Shown: positions 1-12,455 of the stretch, in pieces
Position numbering within the stretch: the stretch's first letter is position 1
Layout: every line of letters starts with the position of its first letter
DNA from: JADJSS01 sp964490845
Lineage (GTDB): Bacteria > Bacteroidota > Bacteroidia > Chitinophagales > JADIYW01
Direction of reading: 5' to 3'
Length of the DNA stretch: 64,000 nt
NCBI GenBank assembly: GCA_964490845.1
Contig: CAZBED010000003.1
Coordinates: forward strand, 1-64,000
The notes under the pieces: generated by a model
Seen by the model: the letters and a program-made list of their open reading frames with translations, nothing else
What the model was told of the DNA's origin: nothing
Databases searched by the model: none
Program-made: the position numbers and the translations under genes

Positions 1-3000
1 TTACCGCTACAGGCGGTAATCCTACTACCGTAATTATTACCGTCGTCTCTGTACACTCATCTGTCTGATTATTGCATGAGCGTACACATAACGTATCATT
101 ACCTTTCAACGGCCCTGCTATGTATACCAGACATCCTGCTGAATCAATCGACCAAGTGCCAAAAATACCGCTACCGGCTGTACCGCCATCACATAAAGTG
201 ACTGTATCATTTCCTGTCTGGAAGTTACAGATGGTAATAGTGGTCTTAATTGGAGTAGTATCACGTAACGTATCAATTATTACACGCGGTGTATCAAATA
301 CCCTTGGCGGAATATTAATGATGAGTACCGTGGTATCGCACAGGCCGGAGACGTTATCACACTTGGTGACACATACGGTATCTATAACGAGTTCCGTACG
401 GATTGTCTGATCTCTGATTATAGATACACAAGTAGTACCCGGTATACTGGTTACATTAATAAACACTGAAGTATCCTGTTTACATCTGTTGATAGTCACA
501 TTTGTAATTGTCATGCCGATCGGTGATTTAGTACATATAGTATCCGTATCACAAGTAGTACAGATTGTAGTAATAATCGTATCTATCTTAGGAGTATTAC
601 TGATAATCACAGTTGAAGTATCACATATTTTTCTTACTGTATCACATGTTACGACACATAATTCATCCAGATTATATCCAACCGTAGAATCTCTTTGTAC
701 TTTAATACAAGTTGTTCCTGAAACAATGCTATAGCTGTTCAGACTCTTCACAGATCCGCAGTTAGAGAGTATAGATACTGTATGCGCAGTCATAATAGGA
801 TCAACAGGGATACATACATCGGTGATTGTTGTAATCTGATTGGTATCTCTGATAGTATCATGAACCAGGCAGTTGCTGACGGTCAGATTCAACAACAATG
901 TATCTCTACAAACACCTGACGGATAGATAATCTGGTACGTACCGGTGCTGTTGAATGTCTGGCCTGCATAGGTTACACTGTATCCTGCGCAAATAGTTGT
1001 ATCCAACTGAGATTTGATACCACCTTGTGACACATCTAAATTCAACGTTACGATACTGTCGCAACCAACGGAATTTTGCAAAGTTACAATATACGTTCCA
1101 GAAGCATTGAATGTCTGATTACCTACCACTACTGCATCTCCTCTGCATATCTCTCTGTCAATAGTAGTTCTGGATGCCGGTTTCACAGTCAATGTCAGTG
1201 CAATGATATTCATACATCTGCCATTTGGTGATGGAATATAGTATGTACCTGCATCTGTAAATGTTTGTCCGCCTACCGTAGCTGTTTCTCCTTCACAGAT
1301 TGTCTGTCTGACAAATGAAGTATCCCCATTATTTAAGGTAATCAAGTTCAACGTCACCGTACTGTCACAACCGGCGGCACTGGTCAGTGTTACCTGATAA
1401 GTACCTGTTGTTGTAAATACGCTTTGACCAATCGTTACGCTCTCTCCTTTACAGATAGCAGTATCCACTGTTGTTCTCATTTTCGGATTCACCGTCAGAT
1501 TCAACAAGATTACACTATCACAACCCAATGAGTTTGTAGTTCTGACCTGATACGTTCCGGTGGTATTGAATATTTGTCCGGCTACAGTAATGATATCTCC
1601 TTCGCATATTGAACGGGATATATTAGCCTCGCTCGGATAATTCACTGTCAGGTTCAGTTTGATAATACCGGTACACTGTTGATTCTGGAACGGAACATAA
1701 TAGGTTCCTGCAGTTCCGAATAATGTTCCGCCTATATTTACGAACTCACCGTTACAGATTGTTCTGTCAGTAACCACTGTATCTTGTCTCAATACAGATA
1801 TATTTACAGTTAAGATACTATCGCAGCCTTTAGAAGAAGACAATACAATGATAGAATCTGTAACACTTGTTGTAAACACCTGACCGCCCACTGTAATCTG
1901 CTCTCCGTAACATATCACCGCATCTACCTGAGTTCTCTTAATTGGATTCACGGTGAGGTTCAATGTTATGATACTGTCACAGCCATGTGCTGTCTGTAAT
2001 CTTACAACATAAGTACCTGTTAAGCCATAACTGTTATCACCAATGGTAACAGTGCTTCCCTGACATATTGTAGTATCAACCACGATGTCCAGATAAACCG
2101 GATGTACCGTTAAGTTCAGTAACAACGTGTCTCTACATACTCCATTCGGATAAANNNNNNNNNNNNNNNNNNNNNNNNNNNNNNNNNNNNNNNNNNNNNN
2201 NNNNNNNNNNNNNNNNNNNNNNNNNNNNNNNNNNNNNNNNNNNNNNNNNNNNNNAGTTCGATACCGTTATCTGATAGCTGCCCGTTGCATTGTAGGCCTG
2301 GCCGCCTACGGTTGTCACATCGCCTTCACAGATAGAGCGGGTTATCGTAGAGCTCGTCGGTTGGTTAACAATCAAGTGTAATTCCACTATGCCTAAACAC
2401 TGATTGTTCTGGAATGGAACATAGTACGTTCCTGCCTGTGTAAACAGCGTACCCCCTATATTCACTGAACCTCCCGCACATATCGTGTCGTTTCTGTAAA
2501 TCGTATCTTGTTTTAAGATCGTTAAGTTCAGCGTAATGATACTGTCGCAGCCTTTCGACGTGCTCAGCGTGATTATCTGATTCGTTACACTTGTATTGAA
2601 CACCTGTGTGCCCACTACTACCTGCTCGCCGTAGCACAACACCGCGTCGATGTTTGTTCGTTTCACCGGATTTACCGTCAGGTTCAATGTCACGATGCTG
2701 TCACAGCCATACACTGTCTGCAACACCACTCGGTAGGTTCCTGTCAGGCCGAAGGAGTTGTTGCCTATCGTTACCGTACTGCCTTCGCAGATCGTGCTGT
2801 CTACCACAATGTTTGTATAGATTGGATGTACCGTTAAGTTCAGTAACAACGTGTCTCTACATACTCCATTCGGATAAATAATCTGGTATGTTCCGGTTGT
2901 GCTGAATGTCTGACCGGCAAACGTTACGCTGCCTCCTTCGCATATCGCACTGTCCACCTGTACCTTAGAACCTCCCTGTTGTACATTCAGGTTCAATGTT

Positions 3001-6000
3001 ACGATACTGTCGCAACCCACTGAGTTCTGTAACGTAACTGTATATGTACCCGTTGCATTGAATGTCTGGTTGCCTACTGTTACCGCTTGTCCTACACAGA
3101 TAACTCTCTCTATCGTTGTTCTGGAAACCGGTTTCACATTCAACGTCAGCTCGATGATGTTCGTACATCTGCCGTTTGGTGATGGTATGTAATAGGTACC
3201 TGCCTGCGTAAACGTTTGGCCGCCTACCGTTGCTGACTGTCCTTCACAAATCGTTTGTGTTGTTCTTGTCGTATCGCCGTTGCTCAATACCACCAGGTTT
3301 AATGTGACCGTACTGTCACAGCCTGTTGAGCTGCTCAGCGTTACATGGTATGTTCCTGTTGTACTGAAGATGCGCGGGCCTACCGTTACGCTCTCGCCTC
3401 TACAAATCACACTGTCTACCGTTGTGCTCACTTTCGGATTCACCGTCAGATTCAATGTAATCACACTGTCACAGCCTTTCGAGTTCGATACCGTTATCTG
3501 ATAGCTGCCCGTTGCATTGTAGGCCTGGCCGCCTACCGTCGTCACATCGCCTTCACAGATAGAGCGGGTTAGCACGGAACTGGTCGGCTGGTTCACCACT
3601 AAGTGTAATTCCACTATGCCCAAACACTGATTGTTCTGGAATGGTACATAGTACGTACCTGTCTGTGTAAACAGCGTACCGCCTATGTTCACTGACCCTC
3701 CGGCACATATCGTGTCGTTTCTGTATATCGTATCTTGTTTTAAGATCGTTAAATTTAGTGTGATAATACTGTCACAACCTTTGGAGGTGCTCAGCGTAAT
3801 TATCTGATTCGTTACACTTGTATTGAACACCTGTGTACCCACTACCACCTGCTCGCCGTAGCACAACACCGCGTCGATGTTTGTACGTTTCACCGGATTC
3901 ACCGTCAGGTTCAGTGTCACGATGCTGTCACAGCCATACGCTGTCTGCAACACCACCCTGTAGGTGCCGGTCAGTCCGAAGGAGTTATTGCCTATCGTTA
4001 CCGTACTGCCTTCGCAAATCGTGCTGTCTACCACAATGTTTGTATAGATTGGATGTACCGTTAACTTCAGTAACAACGTATCTCTACATACACCGGATGG
4101 ATAAATAATCTGGTATGTTCCGGTTGTGCTCAATGTCTGGCCGAAGTATGTTACACTGCTGCCTTCGCATATAGCAGTATCCACCTGCGTTTTCAGGCCT
4201 CCTTGAGAAACATCTAATATCAATGTAATAATGCTATCACAACCCACTGAATTCTGTAAGGTAACTGTATAAGTACCTGTTGAATTAAATGTTTGTCCGC
4301 CTACTACTATCGATTCACCCTGACAGATAGCTCTGTTTATGGTGGTTTTTGAAATTGGTTTTACATTTAAGGTTAATGCGATGATGTTGGTACATCTGCC
4401 GTTTGCCGATAAGATATAATAGGTACCTGCCTGCGTAAACGTTTGGCCTCCTACCGTTGCTGACTGTCCTTCACAGATTGTTTGTGTTATAAAAGTTGTA
4501 TCTCCATTGCTCAATACTATCAGATTGAGTGTAACAACGCTATCACAGCCTTTTGATGTAGCCAGATGAACCTGATAAGTACCTGATGCATTAAACACAC
4601 TTGTACCAATTATCACACTATCACCTCTACAGATAGCGGAATCCACTTGTGTAAATTTCTTAGGATTTACAGCAAGGTTCAGTGTAATGATACTATCACA
4701 ACCTTTAGAGTTTTGTATGGTAATGGTATAAGTACCCGGTGCTGCAAATACCTGACCCGCTAAGACCAGAATTTCCCCATCACAAATCTCTCTGTCAAGC
4801 GTTGCTCTTGTTTTTGGATTTACCGTTAAAATCAATTTTACAGTACCAATACATTGGTTATTCTGGAATGGCACATAGTACGTTCCTGCCTGTGTAAACA
4901 ACTGGCCACCTACATTCGCGGACTCACCTTCACAAATTGTTCTGGTGGTAACGATAGTATCCAAGCCTAATACTGTAATGTTTATTGTTATTATACTATC
5001 GCAACCTTTGGAGGTAGGCTGTATGATTATTGAATCCGCTACACTTGTAGTGAATACCTGTCCGCCTGCTGTGATTTGCTCACCCTGGCAAATGATGGCA
5101 TCCACATTTGTTCGCTTAATCGGATTTACTGTCAGGTTTAAGTTTACAATACTATCGCAACCTTTAGCTGATTGTAATACCACCTGATAGGTTCCGGTCA
5201 GACCGTATGCATTATTGCCTACTCTGACCGTATTACCTTCGCAAATGGTAGAATCAATTGTGGTAATAAATACTTTATTAACTATAATAGTTTGCTGATA
5301 AACAGTAGCATTCAGACACTCGTCTTTAGCTGTCCATTTTCTGGTATATATTTTTGTATTCGCTACAGAAACTGAATCAATTGTTTCTGTAAAGGTAACT
5401 GTAGCAGTTCCGCAATTATCAGAAGCTGTTAAAACTTCCGGAACTGAAACCGTACCGCAGACAGTTTTGTCTACCGGCAGGATTTCATTAAATGTCGGAG
5501 GAGTTGTATCTCTGATGGTAAATGTTGCTGTTGTTGTTTTAAAATTACCGCATGAATCAGTTGCTTTAAATATTACCGTTGCACTTCCTGTTGCGCCGCA
5601 ACCATCGCTCAGTCCGCCAAAGTTGTTTGACCAGATTACGCCTCCGCTGCAGATATCGCTTGCTCTTGCACCTCCGTTGTTCGCCAACCATGCTGCCAGC
5701 GCCCCTGCATTGCCGGCGCCATCACACTCAACTATAGAATCTCTCGCTGCCGTTGTGATTTCAGGTGCTGTTGTATCTCTGATGGTAAATGTTGCTGTTG
5801 TTGTGCTGAAGTTACCGCATGAGTCTGTTGCTTTGAACGTCACTCGTGCTGAGCCCGTTTTGCCGCAACCATCGCTCAGGCCACCAAAGTTGTTTGACCA
5901 GATTACGCCTCCGCTGCAGATATCGCTTGCTCTTGCGCCTCCGTTGTTCGCCAACCATGCTGCCAGTGCCCCTGCATTGCCTGAACCATCACACTCAACT

Positions 6001-9000
6001 ATAGAATCTCTTGCTGCCGTTGTGATTTCAGGTGCTGTTGTATCTCTGATGGTAAATGTTGCTGTTGTTGTGCTGAAGTTACCGCATGAGTCTGTTGCTT
6101 TGAACGTCACTCGTGCTGAGCCCGTTTTGCCGCAACCATCGCTCAGGCCGCCAAAGTTGTTTGACCAGATTACGCCTCCGCTGCAGATATCGCTTGCGCT
6201 TGCACCTCCGTTGTTCGCCAACCATGCTGCCAATGCAGCAGCATTGCCTGAACCATCACACTCAACTATTGAATCTCTCGCTGCCGTTGTGATTTCAGGT
6301 GCTGTTGTATCTCTGATGGTAAATGTTGCTGTTGTTGTGCTGAAGTTACCGCATGAGTCTGTTGCTTTGAACGTCACTCGTGCTGAGCCCGTTTTGCCGC
6401 AACCATCGCTCAGTCCGCCAAAGTTGTTTGACCAGATTACGCCTCCGCTGCAGATATCACTTGCTCTTGCGCCTCCGTTGTTTGCCAACCATGCTGCCAA
6501 TGCTGCTGCATTGCCTGCACCGTCACATTCCACGATGGAATCTCTCGCTGCTGTTGTGATTTCAGGTGCTGTTGTGTCTCTGATGGTAAAGGTTGCTGTT
6601 GTTGTGCTGAAGTTACCGCAAGAGTCTGTTGCTTTAAATGTTACTATTGCGCTTCCTGTCGCACCACAGCCATCACTCAGGCCGCCAAAGTTGTTTGACC
6701 AGATTACACCGCCACTGCAGATATCACTTGCTCTTGCGCCACCGTTGTTTGCCAACCATGCCGCTAATGCTCCTGCATTGCCTGAACCGTCACATTCAAC
6801 AATAGTGTCTCTTGCAATTGTATTAATAACAGGTGCAGTTGTATCAATAATTCTGAAAGTTGCAGCTGTACTTACACTATTGCTACAAGTATCTGTTGCT
6901 GTAAATGTTACTGTAGCAGAACCTGTTTTAGCACAACCATCACTCAATCCTGTGAAATCTGAAGTCCAAGTTAATCCTCCTGAAGCAACAGTTGCTACTG
7001 CACCTCCATGATTAGCCAACCATGCTGCCAATTCTGTCAGATTTCCGGCACCATCGCAGTCTACAGTTTTATCTTGAGCTGGTGTAACCAACACTGGTTT
7101 ATTTGTATTTACAGACACCGTAAAACAAGCGGTATCTCTGCAGCCTTGTGCCGTTTGAGCCACAACACTGTATGAAGTGGTTGCCAATGGAGTTACATCT
7201 AAAGTCAGGTTACTTCCTAAACTGGCTCCGGTTGCCTGACAATTTGCAAACCAGCCAACTGCAGTTAATCCTGCCGCTGGCGCAAAACTCAAGGTTTTTG
7301 TTTCACCTAAACAGATGGTAGCAGCAGGGCCATTCACATTTATTTCCGGTTTGTTATTGACATTGATTGTTAACTCCGTTGTATCTGAACAACCATTACC
7401 GTTATCATCGGTAACGATTAATGTATACTTAGTAGTTACAGTTGGGAACAGCGTAAAAGGACCTGCTCCAGACCCAATGGCCGGTGACCATGAATATACA
7501 TAAGGTAAGATACCGCCACTCACGGATGCAGAAATCTGTACCGATTCACCCTGACAGATGGTATTATCAGGATCGCTGGACACTATCGCCGCCGTTACCG
7601 GGCACTCACCACATGTGTATGGTGTTTTGGTATATGTTCCCTGACAATTGTTGACATCTGTAATGGTAACAAATGTACCGGAACCCGATGGTATACCGGA
7701 AATGGTAATAGTGTTACCCGCCACACTTACACTTCCGAAAGTAGCCAATGCGCTGTACGGTGCGGTACCACCTGTAACAGAAAGTGTTATGGAATAAGAT
7801 AATTGATTAGTAGCACATGTTGGTCCGCCGGTTAATGTTGGCACGATAGGAGCATATAAATTGATACCTTGTGAACAACTGTTTATGTTGCCGGAAATAT
7901 CTTTAATAGAATACGTTCTTGTTACCACGTTACCGTTTTGCACATCACTTACCCAAGTGAATGATGTGGAATCCAATGCACAATTATCGCTGGTGCTGCC
8001 ACCTGCATTTAAGAAAGAATAAATAGTTGTGTATTTAGCTACCTGACTGATATCACAGAAAGTACCATTAATCACCGGACAACTGATGACCGGTGGAGTC
8101 ACGTCAATGATAGTTGTAGTTACGGTTGATGAATTGTTTGTTAGAAGAGTATCCTCATTTGAACTGGCTATATAAGCTTTGTTGGTGATAGGAGCACATA
8201 CATTCACTCCTACAGTTGCCGTCACCACAATTTTTGCAGAATCCAACGCGGCCATTGCACCAATGTAGATGGAATCAGAAGCAGGATAAGGCAACGATGG
8301 TCCGTTATTTAATTTATAAGTGGCATTGGAAAGACCTGCAGGCAGTGTATCCCTTACATACGCATCCAGAGTAGCGCTTGGACCATTATTCTTAGCTGTT
8401 AATGTATATTGAATGGTACTGCCACCATTTACAGAAGCAGGTGCCGTTTTGACAATAGATAAATCTGTACGGGGATATATAGTTATGAAATGTGCAATAA
8501 AGTTCTTTCTGCCACAAGCATCTGTTACTGTCAGACGAATGATACATGAGGTAGGAACTGTCACTCCCGGAGGCGTGAAATAGGTAGATGCCTCATTTGG
8601 CGTTGTGAATGTTCCTCCACAAGAAGAAGTCCATAAATAGGTTACCGGCAAGGATCTTGCTTTCACCGTTACGGAGAACAATGAAGCTCTGCCGGAATAA
8701 AGTGCAACCGGTAAATTTAACGGAGAAATTCTAGGTTTGAATTCTACCCCTGCTTCCAATAAGAAGTTGCCATACACACGGGCAGAACTTACATTCTGTG
8801 CTTCTGTACCACCGGCAATCGTATGGGATACCTGATACATGATCATACCTTTGGTCGGATCACCATAAGCACGGCCATAAACCAATGCAGCTGCAGGTCC
8901 GGGAAGAAACTGACCGCTGATTACCTGCGGCTGATCCGGGTCTGTTATGGCAAGTGTAGTGGTGCTTCTCCAACCGGCAGCATACGGAATGTAAATCTGT

Positions 9001-11771
9001 TCTGAACCATTTTGAAGTGCACCGTCAAACGTGCCCATAAATTGCATATATGGATCTGAAGCGATATCCAATGCTTCAAGGCCAGGTCCTACATTATAAT
9101 TGTATGGAGGAGTTCCACCGGCATGATCATACCAAGGAACTAATCCGGCATTACTCAGGTAGTTCATATCGCCGATTCCGTCTCCATCGACATCCACTAA
9201 TGACTCAATGGCACTTCCTGAGTGACAGGCAGCCCACATCCAGCCACCGGTATTCACAAATTTAAAGAGTGTGTCTTTTTCCATTTTGACCCAATCCTGA
9301 GGATCGGCGTGCGGCATGGCATAAATATCATCGCACGCATTCAGGTTGCTTGGAGTTCCATCTGCACGATAGGAAGATGCCGGTAATCCTGAATGTACAT
9401 AAAATGCATTGAAAATCTTATCTCCGTTTTGTGCATCCAGTACCGCTTTAGGGAAACTGGTAATCAATGCATGGACAGGTGCGGTGAAAGCAGGTCTGCT
9501 GCAATCAACGGTCAAGCCGGGATATGCAGTCACCCAGGAGTTTATAACCGTTTGCACATACGGCACAAATTCTGCCGGAATAACAAACGCTCCTGACTTA
9601 TACTGTTTTCCTGCAACAGTGAAATCCGTCTGATCCTGTTTAGCCGTTGGGTTTACAAAAGACTTGTTAGGATTAATCACCCAATATACCGGAACCTGCT
9701 GATTGATAACCAAATCATAGATTAACCCATAAGGACGTAAGCCGTTGTTGTAGGTTTGTGGTAATTTTCCCATATCGATGATACAGGCACCCGCGTTAAA
9801 TATTTTGAATCCGTTGATAATTACAGTTGATGAATTATTTTCCGGTGTTCCATCCGGTTGACTGGAAGCAATGACAGTAGCGGTATTTTCCAGCTCACCC
9901 GCTTCACGCAATATCGTCTTAACGACTAAAACCGCTGTAGCTCCCGGTGCTAAATTAATACTGTCCCATAGTCCAACAGCGGTAACATAAACGCCTTGAG
10001 TCGGAGTTGCAGATACATATTGGAGACCTAATGGAACATAATCTCTGACCTGAATATTATTAGCGGCATCAGGGCCATTATTTTTTAATGTAACGGTGAA
10101 AGTAACGGTATCGCCTTCAGTCGGAAATGTGGAACTCACTGTTTTGGTAACTGCTAAATCCGCACCATGTACCTGAAAGGAGGCACGAGCCGTATCGTTA
10201 GAAGTAAGGTTGCCGGTTTGCACGGAACTTACTACTGCTGTATTTGTGATAGTTTTACCTGCAGTTCCTGCCGCAACAGTTCCGTTAATAGTTAATGTTA
10301 TCGATCCGTTTACGGCAAGGGTAGATGCTCCAAAACTCCAAATTCCGGTAGCAGCGTCAAAGCTTCCCAAAGAAGTGGTTGCAGAAGTATAAGTGAATCC
10401 TGTTGGAGGCAAAATATCTTTAACAGAAAAACCTGCCGCCTGATAGGGGCCATTATTCGTTAACGTTAAGATGTATGATACTGCATCACCCACATTCAAG
10501 ACCGGGCTGCTAACGGCCTTAGTCAAAGCAAGGTCTGCACTTCCAATTGCTGTATATGCCGTTGCCGTATTATTTGCAGTAATACCATCCGGCTGGGAAG
10601 CTGCCGTCACATTTGCGGTATTGGTAATTAAGGTACCATTGGTACCAGCATTTACTTTTGCTTTTAAGGTTAATGTCTGTGACTCACCGTTATTTAAATC
10701 TAAATTGTTGGCAGTTCCCCAAATACCTGTACCCGGAGCATAGTTACCTTCAGTAGCAGATGCAGAAATGTATGTTACTCCGGATGGCAGAATATCTGTA
10801 ATATTTACATTCAATGCCGCCAATGGTCCGTTGTTTTTGACAACAACCGTATATGTCAGCGTATCACCTATGCTGGCTGCTGCCTTGTTCACGGTTTTAG
10901 TCAGTTGTACATCTGCACCATTTACAGTAGCAAGTACCGTTGAGGTATTATCGGTGAAACTGACATCCACCTGGTCAAAATCACTGATGTATGCAGTGTT
11001 GTATATTTTCCAGGCTTCTGTACCGGCATTTACTGTTGTAGTATACACCAATGTTTTATTAGTAACGGCAAATGTTGGTACTGTCCAGCTTAACACTCTG
11101 GTACCTGCATCATATGCCCATGAACCAACCGGTAAAGTAGTTACGTTTACAAATGTCAACCCCTGAGGTATAGTATCTTTAATAACTATATTAGTTGCAG
11201 GGGAAGGGCCTGCATTGGTCAGCTTAACAGAATAGGTTAAAGTCTGTCCTACATTCGGAGAAGCATCATTAACCGTCTTAACCACAGAAAGTGATGCCGG
11301 ATTAACCGTAATTTCGACAGAAGCAGAATTATTGGCTGCATTGTTATCCGCCGGTGATGAAGACTGATATACAACGGTATTCGTGATATCTGTACCGCTT
11401 GTTCCGGCTTTTGGAGTTACCGTAATGGTCAGATTCTTGTTTTGTCCGGCATTTAAGGAGCCCACATTCCATATTCCGGTAATAGGGTCATAAGAACCTA
11501 CTGCGGCGACATGAGAGATATAATTCACCGCCGACGGCAATAAATCTTTAACGACTATCCCTGTAGCATTCACGCCTACATTTTTGACATTTATTGTATA
11601 CACAATAGATTGCCCCTCATTGGCTGTTGCATCACTTACTGTTTTGGTAAGCTGAATGTCCGTCTGCCCGTTTGCGGAGAAATGTGCCATCAGTCCCATG
11701 CATACCAACATAAAAGGTAAGATGTTTTTTCTAACAGGCAGTAAAAGATTCGCCATTGTAAATCTGGTCAT
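1..11771 (-). CDS. Giant secreted repeat adhesin (DUF11 / HYR-like / GCDSI repeats), 3' end off window, interrupted by N-gap
   Basis: Start ATG at 11771; residues 1-35 look like a Sec signal peptide. Rough order: five DUF11-type beta-sandwich repeats (about residues 37-655, each with the 'LTKTV...NVGD...VTLKNNGP' pattern), a non-repetitive domain (about 657-1025), one more DUF11 unit (about 1097-1220), Ig/PKD-like units, six or more near-identical 89-residue HYR-like units ('DTTAPEITTAARDSIVECDG', about 1560-2090), then a long array of about 51-residue units with 'ICEG..V..G...F...GTY' and 'GCDSIVTLNLTV'. A 100-N gap at 2155-2254 breaks the frame artificially: on its left side the reverse strand still reads the same 51-residue units (to about position 770) and then cysteine-rich 'TVCVTKCDNV'-like units to position 1 without a stop. 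No C-terminal sorting domain is visible because the gene leaves the window. Likely a surface or matrix protein; ligand unknown. Confidence 0.9.
2155..2254. other. Assembly gap (100 N) inside the adhesin repeat array
   Basis: Exactly 100 N, the conventional size for a gap of unknown length. Both edges lie in sequence that recurs exactly elsewhere in the gene: 2105-2154 matches 2829-2878, and 2255 onwards matches 3482 onwards. The gap is therefore explained by a repeat that short reads could not span. If the 1227-nt higher-order repeat holds, the missing sequence corresponds to 2879-3481, i.e. about 603 nt. Confidence 0.95.
2255..4700 (-). repeat. Higher-order tandem repeat, period 1227 nt (8 x about 51 aa), in the adhesin gene
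   Basis: Landmarks recur at a constant distance: 'attggatgtaccgtta' at 2821 and at 4048 (difference 1227), and the segment starting at 2255 recurs at 3482 (difference 1227). One period holds eight distinct 51-residue units whose opening residues (TNIVVDSTICEG, KRTNIDAVLCYG, DTIYRNDTICAG and so on) come in the same order in the next period. Divergence rises away from the gap, as expected of recent duplication by unequal exchange. Confidence 0.85.
5500..6840 (-). repeat. Near-identical HYR-like repeats, period 267 nt (89 aa)
   Basis: The segment beginning 'ctgccgttgtgatttcaggt' and its variants recurs about every 267 nt (near 5745, 6013, 6281, 6548) with only a few substitutions. Each unit encodes one 89-residue domain with conserved cysteines ('VECDG', 'DICSGG', 'DGCG', 'DSCGNF'). 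Outer copies (5500 and 6840 sides) are more diverged than the central ones. Confidence 0.85.
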
Positions 11772-12455
11772 AGTTCATTTTTTTAATGATTCCCAACATA
11801 ATTGATATGTGTTCCCTATTTTAAAATTTGTATTATTTATAAATAAGGAACTTTTATTTTTTTGATTAGTATTTGTTTTAATATGTCGGTTACTTCCTAC
11901 CGTGATATTCGGTATCAATGCACATTTTGTATCCAACAATATTCTTTTCATTTAGTCAACTTAAGCTTCCAAACGGTCGATAAACAAAATACGATGCCTA
12001 TAGACCTTAAAAATCAGTTTAAGGATTCAGTAACGAATCAAGACCAGTTGGGGGAGTGTCTTTTAATTCTTATTTTAAGTTTCCAATTTGTAAAAATGAA
12101 TAGCACAGATTAATCGTGCGAAAACATTTTACAATAATTCAATAGGGTTTTGAATGTATCGAAACTTTATAGGTAGGGTTCGTATTTTTCTAGCTTCAGG
12201 CAGAGCTACCTTGAGCAATGTAGTAGGTTAAACCAGTTGTTGCACTAAGAAGAGAATGTTAATCTTTCTTATAAATATCCACAACTTTCTAGATTCAACG
12301 TGACAAATTTAATCAAAAATTGCGAATAATCAACATTCGTGCAAAAAAAAATTGATTTTTATCAAAAATACATGATTAGTTAACATTGGCGTAACAATAG
12401 AATCTGGCAGTAAAAATTTGTTAATTTATAATCTTCTGTAAGATAAATACTTGCA
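11772..12455. other. Intergenic region, no gene recognised
   Basis: 684 AT-rich bases between the adhesin start and the glyA stop. Only an 83-codon open frame (11862-12113, +) without family resemblance or good start context is present. A short hairpin (cgaat/attcg near 12325-12341) is visible. It must hold the adhesin promoter, but I could not find a clear TAnnTTTG/TTG pair there. Confidence 0.5.

Noticed and set aside
2255..6840. Possible CRISPR array from regular repeats
   Set aside because: Repeats are coding domains in one continuous frame, with no unique spacers of constant size and no cas genes in the window.
5467..7011. 514-codon plus-strand open frame
   Set aside because: Exact antisense of the 89-residue repeats; its own repetitiveness mirrors the real minus-strand gene.
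11862..12113. 83-codon plus-strand frame upstream of the adhesin
   Set aside because: No family resemblance, AT-rich, no good start context.
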